NCBI RefSeq assembly: GCF_002095465.1
Contig: NZ_MLFP01000019.1
Coordinates: 28,912 to 92,911, forward strand
Source: Pantoea rodasii
Lineage (GTDB): Bacteria; Pseudomonadota; Gammaproteobacteria; Enterobacterales; Enterobacteriaceae
DNA: 64,000 nt
Direction of reading: 5' to 3'
In this document: positions 55,823 to 62,628 of the stretch, piece by piece
Numbering within the stretch: the first letter of the stretch is position 1
Layout: the number at the start of each line of letters is the position of its first letter
Notes under the pieces: generated by a model
Seen by the model: only the letters and a program-made list of their open reading frames with translations
What the model was told of the DNA's origin: nothing
The model's database searches: none
Translations under genes and position numbers: made by a program

Positions 55823-56221
55823 ATGAAATCAAACCTGATTCGTATTGTGCACACCGGTAAGTCTCGCCTTGGATGGGATGAGGACACCTACCGCGACGCA
55901 CTGGCGCGCCTGACGGGGCACCGTTCGGCCAGCGAGTGCAGCGAAGTGGAGCTTGAGAAAGTGGTCACCTATATGCGCACCGTGGGTTTCACACCTTCTG
56001 CGTCATATGGTCGCCGTCCGCGCGTGGCCCTGGGCCGTAAGGGCATGTTGTCGAAGATTGAGGCTCTGCTGGCCGAAGCGGGTCGTCCGTGGGGATATCT
56101 GGACGGCGTGACGGAGCGAATGCTGGGTGAGAAGAAGCCGTTTGAATGGCTGAACGACGACCAGGTGCGCAAGATCATGCAGATGCTGATAGTTGACGCT
56201 AAACGTCACGGGAGGCTGTAA
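55823..56221 (+). CDS. GemA/gp16-like regulatory protein (DUF1018), copy 1
   Basis: A 132-residue protein. The DUF1018 pattern is clear: HTGKSRLGWDEDTYRD.LARLTG..SAS, VVTYMRTVGF, YGRRPRVALGRKGMLSKIEALLAEAGRPWGYLDG. In Mu, GemA affects host gene expression and DNA supercoiling. It has eight differences from copy 2 in 132 residues. Its stop overlaps the next start (TAATG). Confidence 0.9.
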   Translation: MKSNLIRIVHTGKSRLGWDEDTYRDALARLTGHRSASECSEVELEKVVTYMRTVGFTPSASYGRRPRVALGRKGMLSKIEALLAEAGRPWGYLDGVTERMLGEKKPFEWLNDDQVRKIMQMLIVDAKRHGRL

Positions 56222-56397
56222 TGCGCGAGTTTCATCTCAAAGACATCGAAGACCTGCTGCCCGATACCGTTCGTCAGATTGTGGATGTGATTGGGTTTGA
56301 TGCCACGCAAAAGCTCATTGAGCGATTTGGTGCCGCGCGCTTTCCAGAGATTAAAAATAAGTGCGTGCTGAGAACATTTTCCGGGAGGGTTTATTAA
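56221..56397 (+). pseudogene. Truncated mor (copy 1)
   Basis: Only 58 residues: the first 42 (MREFHLKDIEDLLPDTVRQ.. to AARFP) match full-length Mor in copy 2; then an unrelated tail (EIKNKCVLRTFSGRVY). The DNA-binding C-terminal half is absent, so it cannot activate transcription. It is the join point of the duplication. Confidence 0.85.
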
Positions 56398-56650
56398 ACT
56401 CTTTATTATCGTCTGGGCCTTTATGATGGCCGTGTTATGGGTGGCGTGGGTACTGCGCAAGTATATTCGCCGTCATCGCCTCAGATTAATGGATGAACAA
56501 TCCGCTCTTCTGGAGGCTGCAGTGGAAAGAGAAGGAGCAGGTTTAATGCTTAGCCTTATGATTAAAGATATGCTCATCATTCTGGCGTTTGTCGTTTTCA
56601 CTCTGAGTATAGGCTGGTACATCTGCCGGTGGATTTACCCGGACTTATGA
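56393..56650 (+). CDS. Two-helix small membrane protein with an ATT start (copy 2)
   Basis: 85 residues if started at ATT 56393, which follows GGGAGGG by 4 bases and overlaps the TAA of the truncated mor. The N-terminal helix (LFIIVWAFMMAVLWVAWV) is homologous to the 30-residue copy-1 protein, and the C-terminal helix (MLIILAFVVFTLSIGWYI) to the 53-residue copy-1 protein. So two genes in copy 1 correspond to one in copy 2. An internal ATG with AGGAG upstream could also start the second half alone. Confidence 0.5.
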   Translation: MKLFIIVWAFMMAVLWVAWVLRKYIRRHRLRLMDEQSALLEAAVEREGAGLMLSLMIKDMLIILAFVVFTLSIGWYICRWIYPDL

Positions 56651-56651
56651 A

Positions 56652-56748
56652 TTGACAATCCCCGCCTGGCTGTGATCCAATGTCCGCCTGCAGTACAGGT
56701 AGTGACAATTTCAATCAGCCCTTAAAAGCCCCTCACTGAGGGGCTTTT
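56652..56748 (+). ncRNA. Candidate small RNA: promoter and terminator (copy 2)
   Basis: TTGACA (56652-56657), 18 bases, TCCAAT (56676-56681) and a terminator stem at 56724-56748, as in copy 1. The promoter and terminator are better preserved between copies than the sequence between them. Confidence 0.35.
56724..56748 (+). terminator. Terminator (copy 2)
   Basis: The stem AAAAGCCCCTCA / TGAGGGGCTTTT with a short loop, followed by a C/T-rich tail; homologous to copy 1. Confidence 0.85.
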
Positions 56749-56767
56749 CTCGTTTATGGTGGTAAGC

Positions 56768-56944
56768 ATGAAACGCCGGAACAGTGACCTCAGGATTTTT
56801 TCTCAACTCCTTCAATATGCTTTAGGTGGATTTAGCGCAGCCATGATGTTCAGGCGTGGAGATTTAGCTTTAGGTTATTTATTGATAGCACTTATGCTGA
56901 TTGTCCTGACTGTCACATTGGTTAACTGGTTCAGAACTAAATAA
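56768..56944 (+). CDS. Small membrane protein next to gemA (copy 2)
   Basis: A 58-residue two-helix product (LLQYALGGFSAAMMF, LGYLLIALMLIVLTVTLV) homologous to 55637-55810. ATG 56768 aligns with the copy-1 start. GTG/ATG codons just upstream are alternatives. Confidence 0.6.
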   Translation: MKRRNSDLRIFSQLLQYALGGFSAAMMFRRGDLALGYLLIALMLIVLTVTLVNWFRTK

Positions 56945-56956
56945 TGAGTGGTGACC

Positions 56957-57355
56957 ATGAAATCTAACCTTATCCGCACCGTCCACACCGGCAAGTCACG
57001 CCTTGGATGGGATGATGATACTTACCGCAACGTACTGGCGCGCCTGACGGAGCACCGTTCGGCCAGCGAGTGCAACGAGGTGGAGCTGGAGAAAGTGGTC
57101 ACCTACATGCGCACCGTGGGTTTCACACCTTCTGCGTCATACGGTCGCCGTCCGCGCGTGGCCCTGGGCCGTAAGGGCATGTTGTCGAAGATTGAGGCTC
57201 TACTGGCCGAAGCGGGTCGTCCGTGGGGATATCTGGACGGCGTGACGGAGCGAATGCTGGGTGAGAAAAAGCCGGTCGAATGGCTGAACGACGACCAGGT
57301 GCGCAAGATCATGCAGATGCTGATAGTTGACACTAAACGTCACGGGAGGCTGTAA
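56957..57355 (+). CDS. GemA/gp16-like regulatory protein (DUF1018), copy 2
   Basis: A 132-residue protein and near-duplicate of copy 1. Most changes are in the first 40 residues (for example I8T, E20D, D25N) and F to V in EKKPVEW. It overlaps the intact mor start by one base (TAATG), so these two are the functional pair. Confidence 0.9.
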   Translation: MKSNLIRTVHTGKSRLGWDDDTYRNVLARLTEHRSASECNEVELEKVVTYMRTVGFTPSASYGRRPRVALGRKGMLSKIEALLAEAGRPWGYLDGVTERMLGEKKPVEWLNDDQVRKIMQMLIVDTKRHGRL

Positions 57356-57801
57356 TGCGCGAGTTTCATCTCAAAGACCTCGAAGACCTGCTGCCCGATA
57401 CCGTTCGTCAGATTGTGGATGTGATTGGGTTTGATGCCACGCAAAAGCTCATTGAGCGGTTTGGTGGCGCGCGCTTTCCGATTGGTAAGGGCGTGCGCCG
57501 TGACGGTGAGCATCGCCTCGCGCTGCTGCGTGAGGTCATTGGCGAAGATGCCGTACGGAGGCTGGTGAAGCACTTCGGCGGTGAAAACACGCTGGTGATC
57601 CCCCGTTGTGCCGCTGCACTGCGCGAGTGGCGCAACCGGTGTTTTTATGCTGACATGGACGACCGGGTCAGCAGCGGCGAATCCCTTCGCATGGCGCTGA
57701 CACACGTGGCACCCAGATACGGTTTCGGAAACACCTGGGCATGGGAGCTGATTAACCGGCGTCGTAAGCCCACCGTGCAGACGCAGGGGCAGTTATTCTG
57801 A
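57355..57801 (+). CDS. Mor-family transcriptional activator
   Basis: A 148-residue middle/late operon regulator. The N-terminal dimerisation domain (LEDLLPDTVRQIVDVIGFDATQKLIERFGG) precedes a C-terminal HTH (ESLRMALTHVAPRYGFGNTWAWELINRR). In Mu, Mor binds a dyad upstream of Pm. It is the only intact copy here. It probably controls the lysis and structural genes that follow. Confidence 0.92.
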   Translation: MREFHLKDLEDLLPDTVRQIVDVIGFDATQKLIERFGGARFPIGKGVRRDGEHRLALLREVIGEDAVRRLVKHFGGENTLVIPRCAAALREWRNRCFYADMDDRVSSGESLRMALTHVAPRYGFGNTWAWELINRRRKPTVQTQGQLF

Positions 57802-57837
57802 ACCGTTCCCGTCTCACCCCTGTCACTCCATCCCCTG

Positions 57838-57848
57838 TCGCAATGCGA
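57838..57848 (+). promoter_or_regulatory. Dyad in the mor/endolysin gap, possible Mor site
   Basis: TCGCA-A-TGCGA is a perfect inverted repeat between mor and the endolysin gene. Position fits a Mor-activated promoter, but no clear -10 box follows before the terminator hairpin. Confidence 0.3.
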
Positions 57849-57855
57849 TCACAAT

Positions 57856-57883
57856 AACCCTCACAACATCGTGAGGGTTTTTT
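57856..57883 (+). terminator. Terminator hairpin that also hides the endolysin ribosome site
   Basis: AACCCTCAC / GTGAGGGTT stem with a six-base loop and a T6 tail that runs directly into the ATG at 57884. The only Shine-Dalgarno candidate (GAGGG) is in the right arm. It may stop middle transcription and also keep endolysin translation low. Confidence 0.75.
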
Positions 57884-58273
57884 ATGTCTTCTTTCAGATT
57901 CAGCCAGCGTAGCGAGAACAACCTGCAGGGCGTTCATCCTGACCTGGTAAAACTGACCCGCAGTGCGCTGGAGGTGTCAGCGGTGGATTTTGGTATCACC
58001 GAAGGCCTGCGCAGCGCCGAACGCCAGAAAGAGATGGTGGCCGGTGGGCACAGTCAGACGCTGAACAGCCGCCACCTGACCGGGCATGCTGTGGACGTGG
58101 TGGCTTATGTGGGCGGTCAGGTGTCGTGGGAGTGGGCGCTATACGAGCAGATTGACGCCGCGTTTAAGCAGGCGTCTGCAGACCTTTCCATCCCCGTTGA
58201 ATGGGGCGGTAACTGGACCACCCTTAAAGACGGCGCGCATTTTCAGCTGCCTTTCGCGGCATATCCGGCATGA
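57884..58273 (+). CDS. M15-family phage endolysin (L-alanyl-D-glutamate peptidase type)
   Basis: A 129-residue zinc peptidase without signal peptide. The zinc motif SRHLTGHAVDV gives His and Asp, ITEGLRSAERQKEMV holds the family Arg, and KDGAHFQL gives the last His. It cuts cell-wall cross-links at lysis, after the holin lets it out. It overlaps the next gene by four bases. Confidence 0.9.
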   Translation: MSSFRFSQRSENNLQGVHPDLVKLTRSALEVSAVDFGITEGLRSAERQKEMVAGGHSQTLNSRHLTGHAVDVVAYVGGQVSWEWALYEQIDAAFKQASADLSIPVEWGGNWTTLKDGAHFQLPFAAYPA

Positions 58274-58476
58274 AGAAGGTTTTTACCCCCTGCTGGCGCC
58301 GCTACGCCCCTGAAATCGTGGCAACCGGCATAATCTGTACCGGGGAAATGCTGTTTTTCCACTGGATACGCGGTATCAGCTGGGCGGGGTCAGTTGTGCT
58401 TGCGCTGTTTGTTTATGTAGCAGGTGCTGCGCTGGGAACGCTGCTCTGTCGGCTGCCCCGCAGGCCTGAAAACTGA
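58270..58476 (+). CDS. Small two-helix membrane protein, holin candidate
   Basis: A 68-residue product with two hydrophobic segments (IVATGIICTGEMLFFHWI and AGSVVLALFVYVAGAALGTLL) and basic ends, between endolysin and spanin genes. Shape and position suit a class II holin; no sequence family is recognised. Confidence 0.6.
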   Translation: MKKVFTPCWRRYAPEIVATGIICTGEMLFFHWIRGISWAGSVVLALFVYVAGAALGTLLCRLPRRPEN

Positions 58477-58772
58477 TGTGGCGCGGGGTAATGCTGATGG
58501 GCTTTCTTAAGCGACTGCCGGAGCTGGTCTCTGACCGCCAGGGTCAGCTGTCAACGACCGATACCACGACGCTGTTTGCACTCATCGTGAGTTCTGCAGT
58601 GGTGCTGATGTGTGCTTACTGGGACCACGCGCCGGTCGATGCGCTGGCGGTATACGTCGGGGCCTGGGTGGCGCACGCCGGTGTTCAGAAGTTCCACGAG
58701 GGCAGAACGGACAAACCGCCGCCTGGTGGCCCCCTGCATGAAGGAAAACCCGATGTCCACGGCACTGATTAA
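58476..58772 (+). CDS. DUF2644-like phage membrane protein
   Basis: About 98 residues (start uncertain among ATG 58476, 58491 and 58497). LPELVSDRQGQLSTTDTTTLFALIVSS, VVLMCAYWD and AVYVGAWVAHAGVQKF match the DUF2644 pattern, found in Mu-like lysis cassettes. It may be a second holin or an antiholin. Confidence 0.65.
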   Translation: MWRGVMLMGFLKRLPELVSDRQGQLSTTDTTTLFALIVSSAVVLMCAYWDHAPVDALAVYVGAWVAHAGVQKFHEGRTDKPPPGGPLHEGKPDVHGTD

Positions 58773-59214
58773 ATGGGCTTTAAAACGAATTTTACCGGGC
58801 ATTTTGCTGTGTGCCCTGCTGGGCGGTGCCGGATGGTGGTTCCATCACTGCGGGTATGCGTCCGGGTTTGGGGCGGCAAAAAGCGCCGGTGATGCGGCGC
58901 TGGCCCGCGAGAAAAAATCGCGGGCCGATGAGCGCCAGCGTGAGAGCGAAGCCACCACGGCAGCGCTGCTCAAGGCGCGTGGAAATGAACGGGCCCAGCG
59001 GTCGCGCGCAGATACGCTGGCGGCCAGTCTGGCAGACAGAACCGGCGAACTGGCGCAGGTGAAGCTGCTGCTGGCCACGCAAATCAGACAGGCGGTGAGT
59101 GATGACAATAAAACGATGGGCGGGTGTGGTTATAACGGCCTGGGTCCTCGCAGCATGCAGCTCTACGCCGAAGCCCTCGGCTACGGTCACGGTCACACCG
59201 GCACCGGTCATTGA
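58753..59214 (+). CDS. Rz-like inner-membrane spanin
   Basis: A 153-residue protein with an N-terminal membrane anchor (ILPGILLCALLGGAGWWF) and a long charged coiled coil (AREKKSRADERQRESEA..), as in Rz/LysB. Together with Rz1 it fuses the inner and outer membranes in lysis. Its end overlaps the Rz1-like gene by 113 bases in another frame. Confidence 0.75.
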   Translation: MSTALIKWALKRILPGILLCALLGGAGWWFHHCGYASGFGAAKSAGDAALAREKKSRADERQRESEATTAALLKARGNERAQRSRADTLAASLADRTGELAQVKLLLATQIRQAVSDDNKTMGGCGYNGLGPRSMQLYAEALGYGHGHTGTGH

Positions 59215-59416
59215 GCCCGGCGTGACGCCGCCGCGGGAGATGGTTGAACCCGGCGTGATGCCCCCTGCGCCCTCAGCGTATGCCGGTAAAGCCACAGGAC
59301 TGCCCCCCGCCGCGCTGCTGGGCCACGCGGCGGATTATGGTGCATGGTGTCAGTCAAATGCTGCAAAGTTAAAGGCGCTGGAGGCGTTTTTCTGGCCCGC
59401 AAAAGGAGAGCAATAA
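59102..59416 (+). CDS. Rz1-like outer-membrane spanin lipoprotein
   Basis: A 104-residue lipoprotein with the lipobox VLAAC, a Pro-rich middle (PAPVIEPGVTPPREM..) and a C-terminal helix. It begins in the Rz frame but continues about 200 bases past it, longer than the fully nested Rz1 of lambda. The stop overlaps the next start. Confidence 0.75.
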   Translation: MTIKRWAGVVITAWVLAACSSTPKPSATVTVTPAPVIEPGVTPPREMVEPGVMPPAPSAYAGKATGLPPAALLGHAADYGAWCQSNAAKLKALEAFFWPAKGEQ

Positions 59417-59682
59417 TGTCACTGGAATTTGGTGAAGGACTGCAGGCGCTGTTTTTCGCGCTGGTCGCCAGCGGTCTGAGCATCTGGCTGCGCGGGCTGA
59501 ATTCCGCCATCAACCAGCTTCGCGAAGAGCAGGCCCGCATGCGCGAGACGTTTCAACTGAAAGCGGACGCGGTCAGGGATCAGGAGCAGATTATGTCCAT
59601 GCTGAGCGACATCAAGCAGTCCATGGAGCGCACGACGGAGCGTATCGACAGGCTCATCAGCGGGACAGGTGGCCACGGATGA
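59416..59682 (+). CDS. Phage membrane/coiled-coil protein (DUF2730-like)
   Basis: An 88-residue product: one N-terminal membrane segment (LQALFFALVASGLSIWL) then a long coiled coil (REEQARMRETFQLKADAV.., KQSMERTTERIDRL). Such proteins occur between lysis and terminase genes in Mu-like phages. The function is not known. Confidence 0.55.
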   Translation: MSLEFGEGLQALFFALVASGLSIWLRGLNSAINQLREEQARMRETFQLKADAVRDQEQIMSMLSDIKQSMERTTERIDRLISGTGGHG

Positions 59683-59900
59683 ATCTTACACCTGAGCGGC
59701 GGGATGAGGCCGCACTGCAAGACGTGCTGTCAACGCTGCAGGACATTCAGTTAACACTTGACGAAATCAATGCCCGTATCATCACCCTTGAAGGCCGCGG
59801 CATCAGGCATGGCAAGGCGTCAGGCGTGGTAAGCGGGGCTATTTCCGGTGCGGTTGTGTCTGCCGGACTGGCTCTGCTGCGCGCTTCGGCGGGGGTGTGA
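59679..59900 (+). CDS. Small phage protein with Gly-zipper helix
   Basis: A 73-residue product with a coiled-coil first half (LQDVLSTLQDIQLTLDEIN) and a Gly/Ala-rich membrane segment (GVVSGAISGAVVSAGLALL). It overlaps its neighbour by four bases at the start and abuts the DUF1804 gene. Not recognised. Confidence 0.55.
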   Translation: MNLTPERRDEAALQDVLSTLQDIQLTLDEINARIITLEGRGIRHGKASGVVSGAISGAVVSAGLALLRASAGV

Positions 59901-60403
59901 ATGGCGCATCCACGTGAAACCCGTGAAGCCCTGCGAAGGGCATATATCTTCAGCAATCATTCGCTGGAGCTGCTGGCTGCTCAGCAGGGCGTGAGTTTTC
60001 AACAGCCATGCGCTGGAAAAAGGTCTCAGCGGATGAGGGCGACAGCTGGGATACGTTACGAACGGCTAACCAGCTGGCCAGCGGTGCACCTGAAGATATT
60101 GCGCGCGCCATTCTTAATGGTCTGATGGGGCAGTTCCAGTCCGCACTGGAAAAGGTCAGTTCAGCAGATGACCTTCCGGCCAGGGAGCGGGTACAGCTGC
60201 TGTCATCCCTGTCCGATGCGTACACCAAGGCAATTTCAGCCAGCAAAAAGCTGCTGCCCGAAACCGACCGGGTGGCCACGGCCATCAGCATAATGACTGC
60301 ACTGTCGCAGTTTATTCAGACCCGCTATCCGACTCATCTGCCAGCCTTTGTGGAAATTATCGACGCATTCACGCCGGAGCTTGAAAAGATGCAGGGTCGC
60401 TAA
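59901..60403 (+). pseudogene. DUF1804 protein (small-terminase candidate), frame broken once
   Basis: A 167-residue product after repair. The N-terminal HTH (TREALRRAYIFSNHSLELLAAQQG) is followed by a break in T4 (59996-59999). One more T gives GVSFSTAMRWKKVSADEGDSWD and continues (LANQLASG, LLSSLSDAYTKAISASKKLLPE). DUF1804 proteins lie before the terminase in Mu-like phages and have the shape of a DNA-recognition subunit. Confidence 0.8.
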
Positions 60404-60429
60404 CAGGCCTTTCAGTCACAAAACGGGTC

Positions 60430-60894
60430 TTACCGGCGCTTAGTCTCCTGATCCCATACCTCAACTCTGAAGCCGCAACAGGCGCAGGAATAGTGAGAGG
60501 CGTACGGTCTGAGGTGGCTGGCAAGCCCGATTTTCATACAGCGGGGGCAATACCACAGCGTGCTGTCATTGCGGTTATAGCCTTCGTTTTCTCTGAAAAC
60601 AACTTTACCGGACAGCAGAGTAACGGCACGAAATTTATCCTGAAGCGCGGAATCATAAGGGTCTGTTTTCAGCGAGCGTGACTGGTATTGCGTGAAGCGG
60701 TAGTCCGCAAAAGCCTTGTGAATATGTCTGAGTCGGGCCATCAGGTCAGTGCATTGATGGTGAACCTCGATCCAGTCTTCAAGGTACGGGTAACGATTGA
60801 TATTAGCTGATGTGGTCCTGATGACCGCTGACAGCGCCTCTTCGGCGCGTAACATCATGCTGTCGAGATTTGCATTAACGGATTTAGGTCCCAT
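60430..60894 (-). CDS. Leftward cargo gene with zinc ribbon, family unknown
   Basis: A 154-residue protein. The first 90 residues are helical (LRAEEALSAVIRTTSANINRYP, CTDLMARLRHIHKAFADYRF); the end has YCPRC and CACC, a four-Cys zinc ribbon. It is opposite to all late genes and sits between the DUF1804 and terminase genes. Placement and orientation mark it as a moron. Its own promoter should lie in 60895-60955, where a dyad is listed. Confidence 0.65.
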   Translation of the reverse strand: MGPKSVNANLDSMMLRAEEALSAVIRTTSANINRYPYLEDWIEVHHQCTDLMARLRHIHKAFADYRFTQYQSRSLKTDPYDSALQDKFRAVTLLSGKVVFRENEGYNRNDSTLWYCPRCMKIGLASHLRPYASHYSCACCGFRVEVWDQETKRR

Positions 60895-60903
60895 TTTAAA
60901 CTC

Positions 60904-60931
60904 CCTGTAAAGTGCAGGGGTAATTTACAGG
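60904..60931. promoter_or_regulatory. Dyad upstream of the zinc-ribbon gene
   Basis: A perfect 8-bp inverted repeat CCTGTAAA / TTTACAGG with a 12-base centre lies 10 bases before the moron ATG. It could be an operator of that gene or a small hairpin before the terminase. Confidence 0.4.
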
Positions 60932-60955
60932 ATTTTCAATCAAGATGGTTAAAGA

Positions 60956-62626
60956 ATGTCCCTGACCTCGCTAAGTAAACTTCGGCTTGCTATGAATGAG
61001 CTGGCGGAGGGACTCCGCCGCACGATTGAGGCGGAGTGTACCGGCTTTTGCACCGATGCCTCTGCCGTAACTGAGCGGCGAGCTGCCGTGAGCTGCCCGG
61101 TGACCGGTTACCGTTATTTTGTGCAGACCTACTTTCCACACTATGTGCGCCACGCTGACCCCAGCGAGCTGCACGTCTACCTGTTTCAGCGTCTGCCGCA
61201 GATTGTGGCCGGCACGAAGGGTTGCAATGACGCCATCGCTGCGCCGCGCGGTGAGGCCAAGTCCACGCTGGTCAGCCAGCTGTTTGTTCTGTGGTGCATC
61301 ATTCGCAATATCAAACACTATCCGGTGATCGTCATGGACTCCATCGACCAGGCGTATCCGATGCTGGAAGCCATCAAGGCCGAGCTGGTCTACAACCCGC
61401 GCCTGCAGACAGATTACCCTGATGTCTGCGGTCAGGGCCGCGTCTGGCAGATGGGCACTATCCTGACCCGCAACGACATCAAGGTGCAGGTGGCTGGCAG
61501 CGGTAAGAAGCTGCGCGGCCTGCGCCACGGACCGTATCGCCCCGACCTGGTGGTGCTGGACGATATCGAGAACGACGAGAACGTGCGCAAGCCGGAGCAG
61601 CGCGACAAGCTGGAGGGCTGGCTGAAGAAAACCGTGCTGCCCCTCGGTCAGGCGGGCGGCAAGCTCGACGTGGTCTACATCGGCACCATTCTTCACTATG
61701 ACTCGGTGCTGTCGCGTACCCTGAACAACAAGCTGTGGCGCACAGCGCGCTTTAAGGCGATGCGCCGCTGGCCGGACGACCGCAAACTGTGGGATGAGTG
61801 GGAGTCGCTGCTGCGTAACGAGGGTGAAGACGCGGCGACTGCGTTCTATGAGGCCCGGCGTGCCGCGATGGACGCCGGGGCGATTGTGTCATGGACGGCG
61901 CGCCCGCTGCTCACCCTGATGACCATCCGCGCCCGTGATGGTCACGGCACGTTTGACTCTGAATATCAGAACGATCCGGTTGCCGGTGACGATGCGCTCT
62001 TTGCCGGGAAGGATGAACAGGGCAACGATATCATCAAATTCTGGGTGCACCGGCTGCGGGAATGGATCTACTTCGGGTCCGTTGACCCGAGCCTCGGCAA
62101 GGCCGGGGCCAGCCGCGACCCGTCTGCCATTCTGGTGGGCGGCTATGACCGGCTTAACGGCGTGCTCGACGTGGTGGTCGCAGATATCCGCAAGCGCCTG
62201 CCGGACAAAATCATCAGCGACGTCATCGGATTGCAGAAGACCTTTAACTGTCTGGTCTGGGGCGTGGAGTCCGTGCAGTTTCAGGAGTTTCTGCGCACCG
62301 AACTTATCAAGCGCGCCCAGCTGATGGGCATCCCCGTCCCGGCGCGGGCCATTATGCCCCACGCTGACAAGCTGCTGCGCATCGAGTCCCTGCAGCCGCA
62401 CATGGCTAACGGGCGTATCCGGCTGCACGCCGACCAGACCACGCTGATTGAGCAGCTGCGCCACTTTCCAAAGGCCGACCACGATGACGGTCCCGATGCG
62501 CTGCACATGCTCTGGACGCTGGCGGTCACCAGCTCGCCCAAAATGGAGTTTTACAGCGCCAGCAGCGACCTGACCGGGCGGGCAATGCGCGACTGGCAGC
62601 GCGATTATTCACGGGGAGGATGGTGA
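60956..62626 (+). CDS. Terminase large subunit (Mu gp28-like)
   Basis: A 556-residue DNA-packaging motor. The ATPase half has Walker A-like APRGEAKST and Walker B LVVLDDIEND; the RNase-H nuclease half has SVDPSLGKAGASRDPSA and the acidic DHDDGPDAL near the end. Length and layout fit Mu gp28. It packages phage DNA headful-style. The portal gene follows. Confidence 0.92.
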   Translation: MSLTSLSKLRLAMNELAEGLRRTIEAECTGFCTDASAVTERRAAVSCPVTGYRYFVQTYFPHYVRHADPSELHVYLFQRLPQIVAGTKGCNDAIAAPRGEAKSTLVSQLFVLWCIIRNIKHYPVIVMDSIDQAYPMLEAIKAELVYNPRLQTDYPDVCGQGRVWQMGTILTRNDIKVQVAGSGKKLRGLRHGPYRPDLVVLDDIENDENVRKPEQRDKLEGWLKKTVLPLGQAGGKLDVVYIGTILHYDSVLSRTLNNKLWRTARFKAMRRWPDDRKLWDEWESLLRNEGEDAATAFYEARRAAMDAGAIVSWTARPLLTLMTIRARDGHGTFDSEYQNDPVAGDDALFAGKDEQGNDIIKFWVHRLREWIYFGSVDPSLGKAGASRDPSAILVGGYDRLNGVLDVVVADIRKRLPDKIISDVIGLQKTFNCLVWGVESVQFQEFLRTELIKRAQLMGIPVPARAIMPHADKLLRIESLQPHMANGRIRLHADQTTLIEQLRHFPKADHDDGPDALHMLWTLAVTSSPKMEFYSASSDLTGRAMRDWQRDYSRGGW

Positions 62627-62628
62627 TT

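Larger units (their letters stand above)
55245..57479 (+). repeat. Tandem duplication of a regulatory module (two ~1.1 kb copies)
   Basis: Unit 1 (about 55245-56345) and unit 2 (about 56371-57479) have the same layout: small membrane protein(s), a TTGACA promoter, a terminator with the identical arms AAAAGCCCCTCA/TGAGGGGCTTTT, a second small membrane protein, gemA, and mor. The gemA-mor part is nearly identical at the base level; the rest is more diverged. In unit 1 mor stops being similar right after position 56345. Confidence 0.9.

Noticed and set aside
60895..60955. A clear sigma-70 promoter for the zinc-ribbon gene
   Set aside because: TTGATT and TAAATT are present but at an impossible spacing (10 bases); no good pair was found.
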